The notes: a model not told the origin generated them from the sequence alone. Counted from the first letter of the stretch, positions 8,904-17,835 are shown. The stretch is DNA of 64,000 bases from CALFVT01 sp039989855 (GCA_039989855.1 JBDXGZ010000018.1:1-64000), one strand, 5' to 3'. Numbers and translations: made by a program.

Positions 8904-9428
8904 ATGATAAAAATACAGCCTAGTTACACATATGATGACTTAATCGAAAGCGGTGAGAATAGCTTGTTTGGTGAAGGCAATGCGAAATTGCCCCTACCGC
9001 CAATGCTTATGCTAGATCGTATTATAACAATCAATGATGACGGCGGTGAGCACGGCAAAGGTTTCATTCACGCTGAGCTTGATATCAGACCTGACCTTTG
9101 GTTTTTTGATTGTCACTTCAAAGGTGACCCCGTCATGCCAGGCTGCCTTGGACTCGACGCCATGTGGCAGCTTGTCGGTTTTTACCTTGGATGGTCTGGT
9201 TCTCCAGGACGCGGACGCGCACTGGGTGTCGGAGACGTTAAATTCACAGGCCAAGTCACACAGGACGTTAAAAAGGTTACCTATAAAATCAATATGAAAC
9301 GTATCATTCGCCGCAGCCTTATTCTCGGCATTGCGGACGGAACCGTCTCTGCGGATGATGAAGTCATCTACAAAGCCAGTGGTCTACGTGTTGGCCTATT
9401 CAAGCCAGAAGTTGAGGGAGACGCCTAA
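8904..9428 (+). CDS. fabA: 3-hydroxydecanoyl-ACP dehydratase/isomerase FabA
   Basis: Dehydrates 3-hydroxydecanoyl-ACP and isomerises trans-2- to cis-3-decenoyl-ACP, the branch point of anaerobic unsaturated fatty acid synthesis. The 174-residue protein contains the catalytic segment FDCHFKGDPVMPGCLGLDAMW, with H71 and D85 matching H70 and D84 of the E. coli enzyme. The stop shares one base with the fabB start, giving a coupled fabA-fabB operon as in many Alphaproteobacteria. Confidence 0.96.
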   Translation: MIKIQPSYTYDDLIESGENSLFGEGNAKLPLPPMLMLDRIITINDDGGEHGKGFIHAELDIRPDLWFFDCHFKGDPVMPGCLGLDAMWQLVGFYLGWSGSPGRGRALGVGDVKFTGQVTQDVKKVTYKINMKRIIRRSLILGIADGTVSADDEVIYKASGLRVGLFKPEVEGDA

Positions 9429-10651
9429 TGCGCCGTGTTGTTGTCACAGGAATGGGAATCGTCTCCTGTATTGGAGACAATATCAATGATGTTGCCGATA
9501 GCTTAAAAGCTGGCCGTTCAGGAATTGCTCGCGATGAGAACCAAACCACCTATGGCTTTCGCTCTCAGGTCTCTGGCCGTCCAACAGCGATTGCCAAAGA
9601 ACATGTCGCCAAACGCTCTATGCGTTTTATGGCCGACACAGCAGGCTGGGCTTCTATGAGCCTAGCAGAAGCGATTGAAATGTCAGGTCTTACAGAAGAG
9701 ATGATTTCTAACCCCCGCACAGGTATTATTGCCGGCTCAGGTGGCCCGTCTGCGCTCGAAATTGTTCGCGCAGCCGATATTACACGCAAGAATACGAGCC
9801 CAAAACGGATTGGGCCTTTTGCCGTACCTAAGGCCATGTCATCGACTGTATCAGCGACATTAGCGACACAATACCAAGTCAAGGGTGTGAACTATTCCAT
9901 CACCTCTGCGTGTACAACGTCACTGCACTGTATTGGCGCAGCCGTTGAGCAAATCCAATGGGGCAAACAAGACGTGATGTTTGCGGGCGGCGGCGAAGAA
10001 GTCGAATGGCCTCTCACCTCACTGTTCGATGCTATGGGCGCGATGAGTTCTAAATATAATGACACACCGACAAAAGCCTCCCGTGCCTTTGATAAAGACC
10101 GCGACGGATTTGTTATTGCAGGCGGAGCGGGTATGGTCGTCCTCGAAAGCTATGAACATGCAAAAGCGCGTGGCGCGAATATCTTGGCAGAAGTGACAGG
10201 CTACGCCGCGACCTCTGATGGATATGATATGGTCGCACCAAATGGTGAAGGTGCGCAACGCGCTATGACAGCAGCTCTTAAAGATGCCGCCACACGCGGT
10301 ATCAATGGTGTTGACTATATTAACCCACACGCCACATCGACACCTGTTGGTGATGTTGCGGAAACAGGCGCAATCCACCGCGTTTTTGGTGACAATGGGC
10401 CAATGATTTCAGCCACCAAGTCTATGACAGGTCACAGCTTGGGTGCAGCAGGCGTTCAAGAAGCTATTTATTCTTTGATCATGATGCGTGACGGCTTTGT
10501 CGCGCCGTCGATTAATATTGAAAATCTTGACCCAGAGCTTCCTAAGCTCAACATTGTGCAGCAAACCCGTGACACACCGATTAAAGCCTTTATGTCTAAT
10601 AGTTTCGGATTTGGCGGCACAAATGGCAGCGTAATTTTTTCCAAAGTTTAA
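9428..10651 (+). CDS. fabB: 3-oxoacyl-ACP synthase I FabB
   Basis: Elongating beta-ketoacyl-ACP synthase needed to extend cis-unsaturated acyl chains produced by FabA. The 407-residue protein has the active-site cysteine in SACTTSLHC (C162), histidines in NPHATSTPVGD (H301) and TGHSLGAAG (H336), and lysine K331, the Cys-His-His set of this family. It overlaps fabA by one base. The fabI gene that often follows in Alphaproteobacteria is absent; a decayed outer-membrane protein gene occupies that place. Confidence 0.96.
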   Translation: MRRVVVTGMGIVSCIGDNINDVADSLKAGRSGIARDENQTTYGFRSQVSGRPTAIAKEHVAKRSMRFMADTAGWASMSLAEAIEMSGLTEEMISNPRTGIIAGSGGPSALEIVRAADITRKNTSPKRIGPFAVPKAMSSTVSATLATQYQVKGVNYSITSACTTSLHCIGAAVEQIQWGKQDVMFAGGGEEVEWPLTSLFDAMGAMSSKYNDTPTKASRAFDKDRDGFVIAGGAGMVVLESYEHAKARGANILAEVTGYAATSDGYDMVAPNGEGAQRAMTAALKDAATRGINGVDYINPHATSTPVGDVAETGAIHRVFGDNGPMISATKSMTGHSLGAAGVQEAIYSLIMMRDGFVAPSINIENLDPELPKLNIVQQTRDTPIKAFMSNSFGFGGTNGSVIFSKV

Positions 10652-10652
10652 A

Positions 10653-11243
10653 ATGAAATATATGCCTTGGGCATCTGCCTTTTATATGCTCATAGGCATG
10701 AGTGCCGCATCAACGGCTGCTAACGCATAAAATATTAGCACCTTTTTTGGGCGAACAAGACGGCTTATTTGCAATTTCGAGAAAATACGACTCAACCTAC
10801 CCTGACGCTGGGATAGCCGACGTCAACCGCTCGCCTTACCTTGGCTCTGAGGACACAGAAGACCTCATCTTTCCTTATGTACGCGATCATTATAAAGGGC
10901 ACTTATTTATTAACCCAGCGACCGACGCAGGTGCATGTTGGCGCAATATAGATAATTTACGCCTTTCAATATCGGTGAATTAGGCCTCTGGGCGCGATGG
11001 TGAAGACACGCCTTTCATTGGTGAAAGCGGCGAGGTCGATGGATCTGTACTGTTGTGAACGCCCTAAGACATTATCTCCCTTTTACCGCTTTCGATGCAA
11101 TTTCGACAATAACTGTGATAGATAATCTTGAGCTCGTGGGCGTTGCTAACGACTCTCTTCTACAAAGCGATGCCAAAGATAGCCCTCTTTCGCCCGATAA
11201 GGGCGGTTTGACCCTTGCGATTAGTCTCGCGAAACATTTCTAA
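10653..11243 (+). pseudogene. Decayed MipA/OmpV-family outer-membrane protein gene
   Basis: The ATG at 10653 encodes a clean 25-residue signal peptide (ending AASTAANA) that runs straight into a stop. The +1 frame then continues the mature protein (RSPYLGSEDTEDLIFPYV, NIDNLRLSISVN), which is interrupted by an in-frame TAG at 10981-10983 and continues to VDGSVLL. A third frame (about 11055-11243) encodes a typical MipA/OmpV ending (SDAKDSPLSPDKGG ... LAKHF). The pieces together are shorter than an intact MipA (about 250 residues), so a central deletion is likely as well. MipA is an outer-membrane beta-barrel scaffold for murein hydrolases. Family recognition is from motif memory. Confidence 0.75.
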
Positions 11244-11806
11244 ACATATTTTTGAGACGGTAACATGTCCCCGCGTAGAGGGTAAGTCGCCTCGACGCGG
11301 TAGATATTGCCACCACGCTCGCGTGGTAAACTCGAATAAAGAATAAATTGATCCATCAGATCGGGACCAAATTTAAAGCCATTATGGTTCTTCTCCCATG
11401 CGACAATACGGTCAATTCGTGGTGCGCCGCGAATATAGGCCATCGTCACATGGGGGCGGTAATCCCGCCGTTCCAAATCAATCCCTGCAAGACGTCCCGC
11501 CCGCAGGCAGGCTTTATGCAGGCGCTCAAGATCGCTTGAAAGCTCTACGCCAACATGAAGATTAAAGGGCCGGTCTTTACCAAAGTGACCCACCGAGCGG
11601 TAGGTAATGTCAAACCCGGCTTGACGAACCCCACCTAGTTTTTCATCCAACAACTCAGCCCTCTCGAGGCTGACCTCACCATAGTAAGCCAGTGTAATAT
11701 GTAATTTATCAGAATCTGACCATTTCGCGCCTGAGACACCTTTTTGCATGCGGCGTAAGACACGACGTGTTTTGATTGATGGACGGAGAGCAACAAAAAG
11801 GCGCAT
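11240..11806 (-). CDS. thpR: RNA 2',3'-cyclic phosphodiesterase ThpR
   Basis: A 2H-phosphoesterase that opens RNA 2',3'-cyclic phosphates (formerly called 2'-5' RNA ligase). The 188-residue protein carries the two HxT motifs expected of the fold: LHITLAYYG (H36, T38) and RPHVTMAY (H119, T121). Length matches the family. It is convergent with the mipA remnant, overlapping it by 4 bp, and divergent from the Bax-inhibitor gene. Confidence 0.9.
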   Translation of the reverse strand: MRLFVALRPSIKTRRVLRRMQKGVSGAKWSDSDKLHITLAYYGEVSLERAELLDEKLGGVRQAGFDITYRSVGHFGKDRPFNLHVGVELSSDLERLHKACLRAGRLAGIDLERRDYRPHVTMAYIRGAPRIDRIVAWEKNHNGFKFGPDLMDQFILYSSLPRERGGNIYRVEATYPLRGDMLPSQKYV

Positions 11807-11951
11807 AGTTCAAAAAATACAAAATATAATAGCTAATTTATACCTTATATTTATTTCACTGAAATAGATATTGGTTTTATCATCAATAATGACTATATTA
11901 AATTAGAAGACGGCATTGGGGAGCCTATAGAATCCCGAAAAGGAGCTTAAT

Positions 11952-12674
11952 ATGAATGATTTTAATCGCACAATCGGCGTTCAAGCCGATACAGACCTCG
12001 GCCTAAAGAGCTTTATGCTCGGCACATACCGCTATATGACCATGGCTATGGCCGTAACAGCTGCGGTTGCTTATTTTGCGGGCCAATATTTTCTAGCCAA
12101 CCCATCTGTCTTTAGCATTATCCGAAGCCCCTTCGTTCTTTTGGGGTTTGTTATTGCTATCCCTATTCTCTTCGGCTCCGTCGGTAGCAAGCTACACACT
12201 ATGAACCGCGGCGGCGTTATGACCTTCCTCTTTGGATTTGCGGCGTTCCTTGGAATTTTCGTTTCAGCTATTGGAATGTTCTACAATCCAATGATTATCG
12301 CAAAGATTTTCTTCATGACGGTTGCCATGTTCGCTGGTCTTAGCCTCTTTGGTTATACGACGGGACGTAATTTAAGTACGTTCGTAAAATATGCCTTTAT
12401 CGCATTTGCAGCCTATGTTGGCATCAGCCTTCTCGGCGCCTTCATACCGGCACTTCAGCCCACAGGGCCGCTTGATATTCTCATCAATGTCGTCGCGCTC
12501 GGGGCTATTGCCATGATCGTAGCTTGGGAAACACAAATGCTTAAGCGGACATATTATGGTGCGGCCAACAATCCAGCTATGATGGATAAATTATCGCTAT
12601 TTGGAGCTGCGAGCCTACTCTTGGCTTTCGTTAATATGTTCCAAATCCTCCTCAGCCTATTTGGCCGCGAATAA
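11952..12674 (+). CDS. Bax inhibitor-1/YccA family membrane protein
   Basis: The 240-residue integral membrane protein has seven predicted hydrophobic segments after a short N-terminus (NRTIGVQADTDLGLKSFMLGTYRYM), a layout and opening typical of bacterial Bax inhibitor-1 (UPF0005) proteins. Bacterial members act as pH-sensitive calcium leak channels (BsYetJ) or modulate FtsH (YccA); which applies here is unknown. AAAAGGAG lies upstream of the ATG. A strong terminator follows immediately. Confidence 0.9.
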   Translation: MNDFNRTIGVQADTDLGLKSFMLGTYRYMTMAMAVTAAVAYFAGQYFLANPSVFSIIRSPFVLLGFVIAIPILFGSVGSKLHTMNRGGVMTFLFGFAAFLGIFVSAIGMFYNPMIIAKIFFMTVAMFAGLSLFGYTTGRNLSTFVKYAFIAFAAYVGISLLGAFIPALQPTGPLDILINVVALGAIAMIVAWETQMLKRTYYGAANNPAMMDKLSLFGAASLLLAFVNMFQILLSLFGRE

Positions 12675-12698
12675 TACCGCGCAATAAAATGCTCGTTT

Positions 12699-12725
12699 AA
12701 CCCGCCCTTGCAGGCGGGTTTTTTT
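12699..12725 (+). terminator. Intrinsic terminator after the Bax-inhibitor gene
   Basis: Perfect 8-bp stem AACCCGCC/GGCGGGTT with a 6-nt loop, followed by a run of T. It lies 24 bp after the stop codon and a few bases before the convergent DUF2794 gene ends. Confidence 0.9.
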
Positions 12726-12730
12726 ATGAT

Positions 12731-13081
12731 CTAGCGCTCAACTTTAAACCTCAATTTATCAAAAACCTTCAAGACCGCACGCAAATCATGACCACGCTTT
12801 AAGATCAGCCCTCCTGGGGCAATAACAACGTATTGCCCTTGTTTATTTCGTAAGGCTGGAATTTTCTCGATACGATAGAGAGGGTGCTCTGTTGCCCGCC
12901 GGAAGATAGAGAACACAGCTTTGTCTTTCAAAAAGTCGAGAGCATAATCTTTCCACTCACCTTTTGAGACCATCTGACCATAAACAGATAAGATCAGATT
13001 AAGCTCTTGACGATCAAACGCCGTTTGGGAAGGTGTTTTAGACGGTTTCCCCGTCCTTAAAGACACGATATTTGATGACAT
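12731..13081 (-). CDS. DUF2794 domain-containing protein
   Basis: The 116-residue protein matches the DUF2794 family typical of Alphaproteobacteria: FDRQELNLILSVYGQMVSKGEWKDYALDFLKDKAVFSIFRR, then HPLYRIEKIPALRNKQGQYVV. The function is unknown. The length and the position of conserved aromatic and basic residues are as expected. It converges on the Bax-inhibitor gene across a shared terminator region. Confidence 0.88.
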   Translation of the reverse strand: MSSNIVSLRTGKPSKTPSQTAFDRQELNLILSVYGQMVSKGEWKDYALDFLKDKAVFSIFRRATEHPLYRIEKIPALRNKQGQYVVIAPGGLILKRGHDLRAVLKVFDKLRFKVER

Positions 13082-13285
13082 GGGTAAATATAATCTCGAT
13101 ATAAATCTAAGGTGAAGCCTTCTATATCCTTATTCTCACACCATGAATATGCCTATAAGTAATTTTAGATTTTATTAAGTCTAATAAAGCCCCTTTTACA
13201 GTCGATAAGGGCAAAAAGCCTCATTTCTGCCACATTTCGGTCCTTATCCCGCCTAATATTAAACCGATAAAGATATTGTTAATTA

Positions 13286-13416
13286 GAGAGGATAATACGG
13301 ATTACACTCAATCCCCCAAGCCCCTCCAGCTTATCCTCTCAATTGACACTTACTCCCTAGGCTTCGGCCACAATGTTTCACCCGCTAGGTCTCCCACCCT
13401 AGCGGGTTCGATTTTG
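13286..13416 (+). ncRNA. Candidate trans-acting small RNA with C-rich loop
   Basis: In a 393-bp gap between two minus-strand genes the plus strand holds three stem-loops. The first is a perfect 10-bp stem GAGAGGATAA (13286-13295)/TTATCCTCTC (13331-13340), whose 35-nt loop contains CCCCC and CCCCTCC, resembling an anti-Shine-Dalgarno. The second is a short UUCG hairpin GGC-TTCG-GCC (13360-13369). The third is a strong terminator hairpin (13380-13407) followed by T-rich sequence. No plus-strand gene lies upstream that needs this terminator. The architecture resembles alphaproteobacterial sRNAs with CCUCC loops. The 5' end and promoter are not defined; a 64-codon ORF here overlaps the terminator and is probably not real. 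Confidence 0.5.
13380..13416 (+). terminator. Intrinsic terminator of the candidate small RNA
   Basis: Perfect 10-bp stem ACCCGCTAGG/CCTAGCGGGT with an 8-nt loop, followed by TTCGATTTTGATT. It is oriented for plus-strand transcription; on the minus strand there is no T run, so it does not serve the flanking minus-strand genes. Confidence 0.75.
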
Positions 13417-13474
13417 ATTAATTTTTTGAAAAAGCCCGACTACAAGGGTCGGCTCCACACCATGGAATAAGTAA

Positions 13475-14239
13475 TTACTTTGGTAAAATACGCGTCACAG
13501 ATAAAATTTCGGCTGTATCAGGGGATGATGCAAGTAGGGCATAAGCCATACCAGCTTTATGTCCTGGCATATTTAAGGAAAACCCTTCATCCTGTGTTAG
13601 GTTATAAACACCCGTCACCACATTATAATTTTCTAAAGTCCGATTGCGGTTTTCGCCACGCTTAACGGGCGTCGCTTGCAAGCCCGGACTAAATGACACG
13701 ACCGTCAAATCATAAGCGGATATATCAGCTCCCGATAGAGATTGGGCACGAAGTGATTGTCCTTCAAATTTCAGATCAATCAGCGGCCGACTATCCGTTA
13801 AGCGCTTTGATTTAATCTGCTCACGGGTAAACTTATTGCTATGTTGAGCGCCGTTTAAAATGATTTGCGGCGTATAAACATTTCCAGCACCAAAGACTTT
13901 GGCATAGCTTTTCTGACGCGACGTAAATTCACGTTGACCAAAGCGATCCTTCCATCCGAGATAATCCCAATAAGTCACATTAAAAGTCAAAGGGAGAACG
14001 GACGGACTATCAGCTAAACTCGCGATAAAACGGTCAGCAGGCGGACAAGAAGAACATCCTTGTGAGGTGAATAATTCAACAACTTCCGTTGGGAATTTCT
14101 CATGGTCACCGACAATTTGACTGAACGCGACTGGGACGAGCGACGTTGCGCTACCCTCACCTGTAGACGTGTTAGACATGTAAAGCGCTACAGACGCAAA
14201 TAGGGCAATGCCAGCTGATATAAGTAAAGTTGCTTTCAT
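13475..14239 (-). CDS. DUF1223 thioredoxin-like exported protein
   Basis: From the ATG at 14239 the protein is 254 residues. It has an N-terminal hydrophobic anchor or signal (MKATLLISAGIALFASVALYM), then the DUF1223 hallmark VVELFTSQGCSSCPPADRFIASLA with a CxxC pair, followed by FNVTYWDYLGWKDRFGQREFTSRQKSYA and VYTPQIILNG. The family has a thioredoxin-like fold and is likely periplasmic; its redox substrate is unknown. An in-frame ATG at 14290 would add 17 residues before the hydrophobic segment and is less likely. Confidence 0.87.
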   Translation of the reverse strand: MKATLLISAGIALFASVALYMSNTSTGEGSATSLVPVAFSQIVGDHEKFPTEVVELFTSQGCSSCPPADRFIASLADSPSVLPLTFNVTYWDYLGWKDRFGQREFTSRQKSYAKVFGAGNVYTPQIILNGAQHSNKFTREQIKSKRLTDSRPLIDLKFEGQSLRAQSLSGADISAYDLTVVSFSPGLQATPVKRGENRNRTLENYNVVTGVYNLTQDEGFSLNMPGHKAGMAYALLASSPDTAEILSVTRILPK

Positions 14240-14354
14240 AAAAGTCGTATAGAGGTCAAAAAAACGAAAAGCCACACAACAATCTATCACAGCTACGTGA
14301 GAGTCTTATGATGACCGACGTTACTTGCGCCTTTGTCGATTAAGCTCCATTTTC

Positions 14355-15446
14355 CTACGTTTCAGCATCTTTCTTATATTTTTCTTTAGCCTTCCTTTTC
14401 GGCTCATATGTCGGATCGCCATCTGCAGATAAAAGAATCGCAATGGGCCGCATGGTCTTAAACTCTGCAAACACGATCATCATGATAACGGTCAACGGTG
14501 CAGAAAGGAAGGCCCCGACACCGCCCCAGAGTGAGCCCCACAATATCAACGCCAATATCACGACGAGCGCAGAAAGGTTCATACTATCCCCCATCATTTT
14601 GGGCTGTATCGTATTGGAAATCCCTGTTTGAATAACGTTCAACAGACCAAACAGAATGAGCACCGGCCAGAATGTTGTAAATTGAACAAGTGCGAATAAA
14701 GCAGGGAGCACGGTTGCAACAATTCCACCAATCACAGGAATATAATTAAACACGAAAATAACCAGCGCCCAGAACAAGGCATTTTCAAGTCCCATTGCCT
14801 GCATGACTGCGTAGCTTAGAACCGTTTGAATGAGGCTAATCATCGTCTGGACACCGAGATAGGTCTCAATAGATGAACGAATACGTCCGCCAACTTTATT
14901 AGCTTGATCACGGCGCTCACCTTCAAGGAAAATATTATCCATTTTCTTAGAAAATCCTGACTGTGCAACGAACAAGAAAATCACATAAAGCGCAATAATA
15001 CTAAAATTTGACAGTACGCCTTGGATGGAACCTGCAAAGGCCGCAATGCCTTTATTCAGATTATCTTTAATCTTAAATTGCTCATCAATATCGGCGTAAT
15101 TTAAATCTGGATTACCAAACCATCCACCGACCATATGGAGAATCTCTTGGATGCGGATATCATAGCGCGGAGCTTCGCGCGCAACATCGCCGGCAGTATC
15201 AGCTATGATCATAATAATTCCGACAAAACCAAAAACAATGGTGAGAATCGCAATCGTCAAGGCCAGCCAATAGGGAAACTTTGGGGATAAATTATCCATC
15301 CACCGCGCGAAGGCATCTATGATCAACCAAATGAAAACTGCCAGCGCAAAAGGCGCCATAATATCGCGTGTTACGTAGAGCGCCCAAATGCTAGCAATAA
15401 AAGCCAGCGTTAATAGACTAAACCGAACCGTATTATCAACTTTCAC
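14355..15446 (-). CDS. AI-2E family (PF01594) transporter
   Basis: Integral membrane protein of 363 residues from a GTG at 15446 that is preceded by a perfect GGGAGG six bases upstream; an upstream ATG (15479) lacks such a site. Hydrophobic segments pair at the N-terminus, a cytoplasmic/amphipathic section follows (about 80-150), and the C-terminal half holds the family's helices (FNYIPVIGGIVATVLPALFALVQF, SNTIQPKMMGDSMNLSALVVILAL). Family members export small molecules or act as Na+/H+ antiporters; true AI-2 transport should not be assumed. Confidence 0.88.
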   Translation of the reverse strand: MKVDNTVRFSLLTLAFIASIWALYVTRDIMAPFALAVFIWLIIDAFARWMDNLSPKFPYWLALTIAILTIVFGFVGIIMIIADTAGDVAREAPRYDIRIQEILHMVGGWFGNPDLNYADIDEQFKIKDNLNKGIAAFAGSIQGVLSNFSIIALYVIFLFVAQSGFSKKMDNIFLEGERRDQANKVGGRIRSSIETYLGVQTMISLIQTVLSYAVMQAMGLENALFWALVIFVFNYIPVIGGIVATVLPALFALVQFTTFWPVLILFGLLNVIQTGISNTIQPKMMGDSMNLSALVVILALILWGSLWGGVGAFLSAPLTVIMMIVFAEFKTMRPIAILLSADGDPTYEPKRKAKEKYKKDAET

Positions 15447-15548
15447 AATAGACCTCCCATGCTCATAATAGGCATGCAACCTAAGGAAACTCTACGCCCT
15501 TGTCATGTGAAATTTAAACCGTGTTAAAGGCAAACCAGCGATTAACGC

Positions 15549-16118
15549 TCAATTACGTTCAGGCAGCGCGCAACTAATTCCCGTGGGGCCGTGCATACAA
15601 TAGCCTTGCGGGTTCTTCGCCAGATATTGCTGATGGAAATCTTCCGCAGGGTAATAGGTTGGCGCGGAGGCTAACTCCGTTGTCACAGGACGGCCGTAAG
15701 CTGTCTCATAACGCTTCATCGCCTCGCTCGCTTGCGCGAACTGCGCCTCATTATAGGTATAAATGACAGAGCGGTATTGCGGCCCCCTATCATTCCCCTG
15801 GCGGTCACCTTGGGTCGGGTCGTGATTTTCGAAAAACACTTTTAAAAGGGCCTCATAGGATATGATCGTTGGGTCAAAAACAATATGAACCATTTCCGCG
15901 TGACCCGTGCGCCCCGTACAAACAGACTCGTAATTTGGCGCCTCGTCCGCCCCGCCGGCATAACCAACTGACGTCACATGAACACCATCGAGCTTCCAAA
16001 AGATGCGCTCCGCGCCCCAAAAACAGCCAAGACCTAAAAGCGCTTGCTGCGTCCCTTCAGGGTAAGCCTCAAACATGTTGTGGCTCGAAATATAATGCTT
16101 GGCAATTTTAGCTAACAT
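15549..16118 (-). CDS. msrA: Peptide-methionine (S)-S-oxide reductase MsrA
   Basis: Repairs oxidised methionine (S-epimer) in proteins. The 189-residue protein has the catalytic GCFWG (C32) and two C-terminal resolving cysteines in GYCMHGPTGISC (C174, C183), plus the family's HDPTQGDRQGNDRGPQYRS. AGGAG seven bases before the ATG supports this start. No msrB is adjacent. The length is that of a single-domain cytoplasmic MsrA. Confidence 0.96.
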   Translation of the reverse strand: MLAKIAKHYISSHNMFEAYPEGTQQALLGLGCFWGAERIFWKLDGVHVTSVGYAGGADEAPNYESVCTGRTGHAEMVHIVFDPTIISYEALLKVFFENHDPTQGDRQGNDRGPQYRSVIYTYNEAQFAQASEAMKRYETAYGRPVTTELASAPTYYPAEDFHQQYLAKNPQGYCMHGPTGISCALPERN

Positions 16119-16154
16119 CGGTCATCTCCTATCAGAGCTTAGGATATGGGGGCC

Positions 16155-16874
16155 TTAAGCAAGCACTTCAAGGGTTTCAATTAACAGTTTCGTCATACGA
16201 GCAACATCACCCTCATTGCCGACCAAATCTTGACGCAGTTCAATCGCGAGGTGGCGAAAGCCGCGCGGCCCAACATGGGCGTCCACAGTATAGTTCAAAT
16301 CATAGGCCGAATAAGGCTTATTAATACCGACATTAAATTGCGGCGCTATTTTTCTCATATGGTCTTGAAACAAATGCGCCGTATCAAAATCATGTTTCAC
16401 GAGCAGGCCTATATCCGTCTCCCGCTGCTCACCTGTCAACGGCTTGGGTGTAAAACTATGCACGGAGAGTACGAGTGGGTCTTCAAGCTGATCGAGCGCG
16501 CGCCCTAAAGCTTCGTGATAAGGATTATAATATTGATCAATACGCGCCTGCCGTGCGGCGACGCTTAAATTTTGATTGGCAGAAATGATCGTCCCGTCGC
16601 TCTCTGACGGTATAAGCCCCGCCGCGTCAGGGTCACGGTTTAAATCAATCACAAGGCGCGATACGCCCGCGATTTGCCCCGCGCAGCCAAAATGGGAACA
16701 AAGCCGCCGAATAATATCTTCTGTGCCAATGTCCCACGCAATATGGCGGATCAGATCATCTCCCGTTAAGCCGAGATTACCATATTCATCAGGAATATAG
16801 CGCGACGCATGGTCACCAAAAATGAAAAGGTTTGCGTTGCCATTCGGCGTAATATGTTCAAAAGCTTTTGTCAT
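16155..16874 (-). CDS. N-formylglutamate amidohydrolase family protein (first copy)
   Basis: The 239-residue protein shows the family's zinc-site opening LFIFGDHASRYIP, then DIGTEDIIRRL, SRLVIDLNRDP and LSVHSFTP, corresponding to metal and catalytic residues of the FGase (HutG2-like) hydrolases. The substrate is presumed to be an N-formyl amino acid, but no histidine-utilisation genes are present, so another amide is possible. A GTG two codons upstream is an alternative start. A second, divergent family member lies at 30493-31380. Confidence 0.85.
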   Translation of the reverse strand: MTKAFEHITPNGNANLFIFGDHASRYIPDEYGNLGLTGDDLIRHIAWDIGTEDIIRRLCSHFGCAGQIAGVSRLVIDLNRDPDAAGLIPSESDGTIISANQNLSVAARQARIDQYYNPYHEALGRALDQLEDPLVLSVHSFTPKPLTGEQRETDIGLLVKHDFDTAHLFQDHMRKIAPQFNVGINKPYSAYDLNYTVDAHVGPRGFRHLAIELRQDLVGNEGDVARMTKLLIETLEVLA

Positions 16875-17040
16875 AACCACACTCTAGCAGTCCCCACTGA
16901 TTTCGCTAGAGCTTTGATCACTTTCAACCCTCGCCTAACCACATTGTGAACAGCGTTTTAGCTGATGAATATGTCTTGACCTTTCCGCCTATATTTCAGA
17001 TAAGCCGCCGTCCGCTTCCTAAGCGGAATAACGCCTCAGA

Positions 17041-17131
17041 GGTGAGGTGGCCGAGTGGTTTAAGGCGCACGCTTGGAAAGCGTGTTTAGGTTTGTAGCCT
17101 AACGTGGGTTCGAATCCCATCCTCACCTCCA
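17041..17131 (+). tRNA. tRNA-Ser (anticodon GGA)
   Basis: Complete class II tRNA: acceptor GGTGAGG/CCTCACC, anticodon stem CACGC/GCGTG with loop TTGGAAA (anticodon GGA), a long variable arm, T-loop TTCGAAT and encoded CCA. The discriminator reads T rather than the usual G of tRNA-Ser. Confidence 0.93.
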
Positions 17132-17326
17132 GACGCGTTTTTCTCGCCTTTTCCACATTGCTCCAAAACAGCCCCCATATATAAGGTATCTCTGGGTTTT
17201 TCATGCCTCGTTTGCCTTTGCCTTACTATGCTTAGGACGAATTTTTGTGGCAGAAAAAAACTGAGTAGATAAGCTACACATCTGTTCTTTTCCGTGACCT
17301 TGGCACACAGTTATGAGGGCAGCGCC

Positions 17327-17653
17327 TTAATATGGACAAACCATATAATATTTACCCACAAGACTATAATGGATAAGTTTTTTAAACTGGCTATCCGAAA
17401 CAGGATATTGTTTGAACTCGCCAAAAAGAAAAATCGTACGTTTTCTCATTACAGGGACAAACAAGGTAAAATCGACAACCCAAGATACCGTGGTTATAAT
17501 TAACCAGAAATAGTAAAATTTTGGCCCGCTTGCATTTGCAATAGCTTTATTAATCCCAACTATAATAGCCATCATTCCAATTAGTACTAAACAAATTATT
17601 GCAATCCATACAAAGGATAAAGTTAGCACTATGAATTTCTTGTCGTTAGCCAT
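17327..17653 (-). CDS. Small hypothetical membrane protein
   Basis: Not recognised. The 108-residue protein has two clear transmembrane helices (about residues 8-34 and 47-68), a basic loop (VMRKRT) and a hydrophilic C-terminus. It lies just outside the left end of the tRNA-Val element and is AT-rich, so before integration it would have been the gene next to tRNA-Val. The start is ATG with no strong ribosome site; confidence that it is expressed is moderate. Confidence 0.5.
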   Translation of the reverse strand: MANDKKFIVLTLSFVWIAIICLVLIGMMAIIVGINKAIANASGPKFYYFWLIITTVSWVVDFTLFVPVMRKRTIFLFGEFKQYPVSDSQFKKLIHYSLVGKYYMVCPY

Positions 17654-17777
17654 TATTAATATCGTAACCGCTTATCTTTCCTCAACATAGCTCAAAACCT
17701 CACCTACTTCATATAAAGTTTCCCACATCGCCCCAAGGTCGGCGGATATCCCGTCGTCAAAGAGCCTATTTAAATGA

Positions 17778-17835
17778 AAGTGGAGAGTGGTGCGCGATAC
17801 TGGGATTGAACCAGTGACCCCTACAATGTCAATGT
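17778..17835. repeat. Left attachment site (attL): duplicated 3' half of tRNA-Val
   Basis: A 58-bp sequence identical to 29740-29797. It covers the 3' 48 bases of tRNA-Val(GAC), including anticodon and T-arm, plus 10 bases beyond. After it the match stops and no D-arm or 5' acceptor strand follows, so this is a tRNA remnant, not a gene. It marks the left border of the integrated element. Confidence 0.93.

Noticed and set aside
13276..13470. Plus-strand open frame of 64 codons
   Set aside because: It runs through the terminator hairpin at 13380-13407, has no family signature and coincides with the candidate small RNA; coding is unlikely.
17294..17503. Plus-strand open frame opposite the small membrane protein
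   Set aside because: The opposite strand encodes two convincing membrane helices; this frame has no signature and is treated as its shadow.
17788..17835. Apparent tRNA-Val at the left end of the element
   Set aside because: Only the 3' half is present; the D-arm and 5' acceptor strand are missing, so it is the attL remnant.
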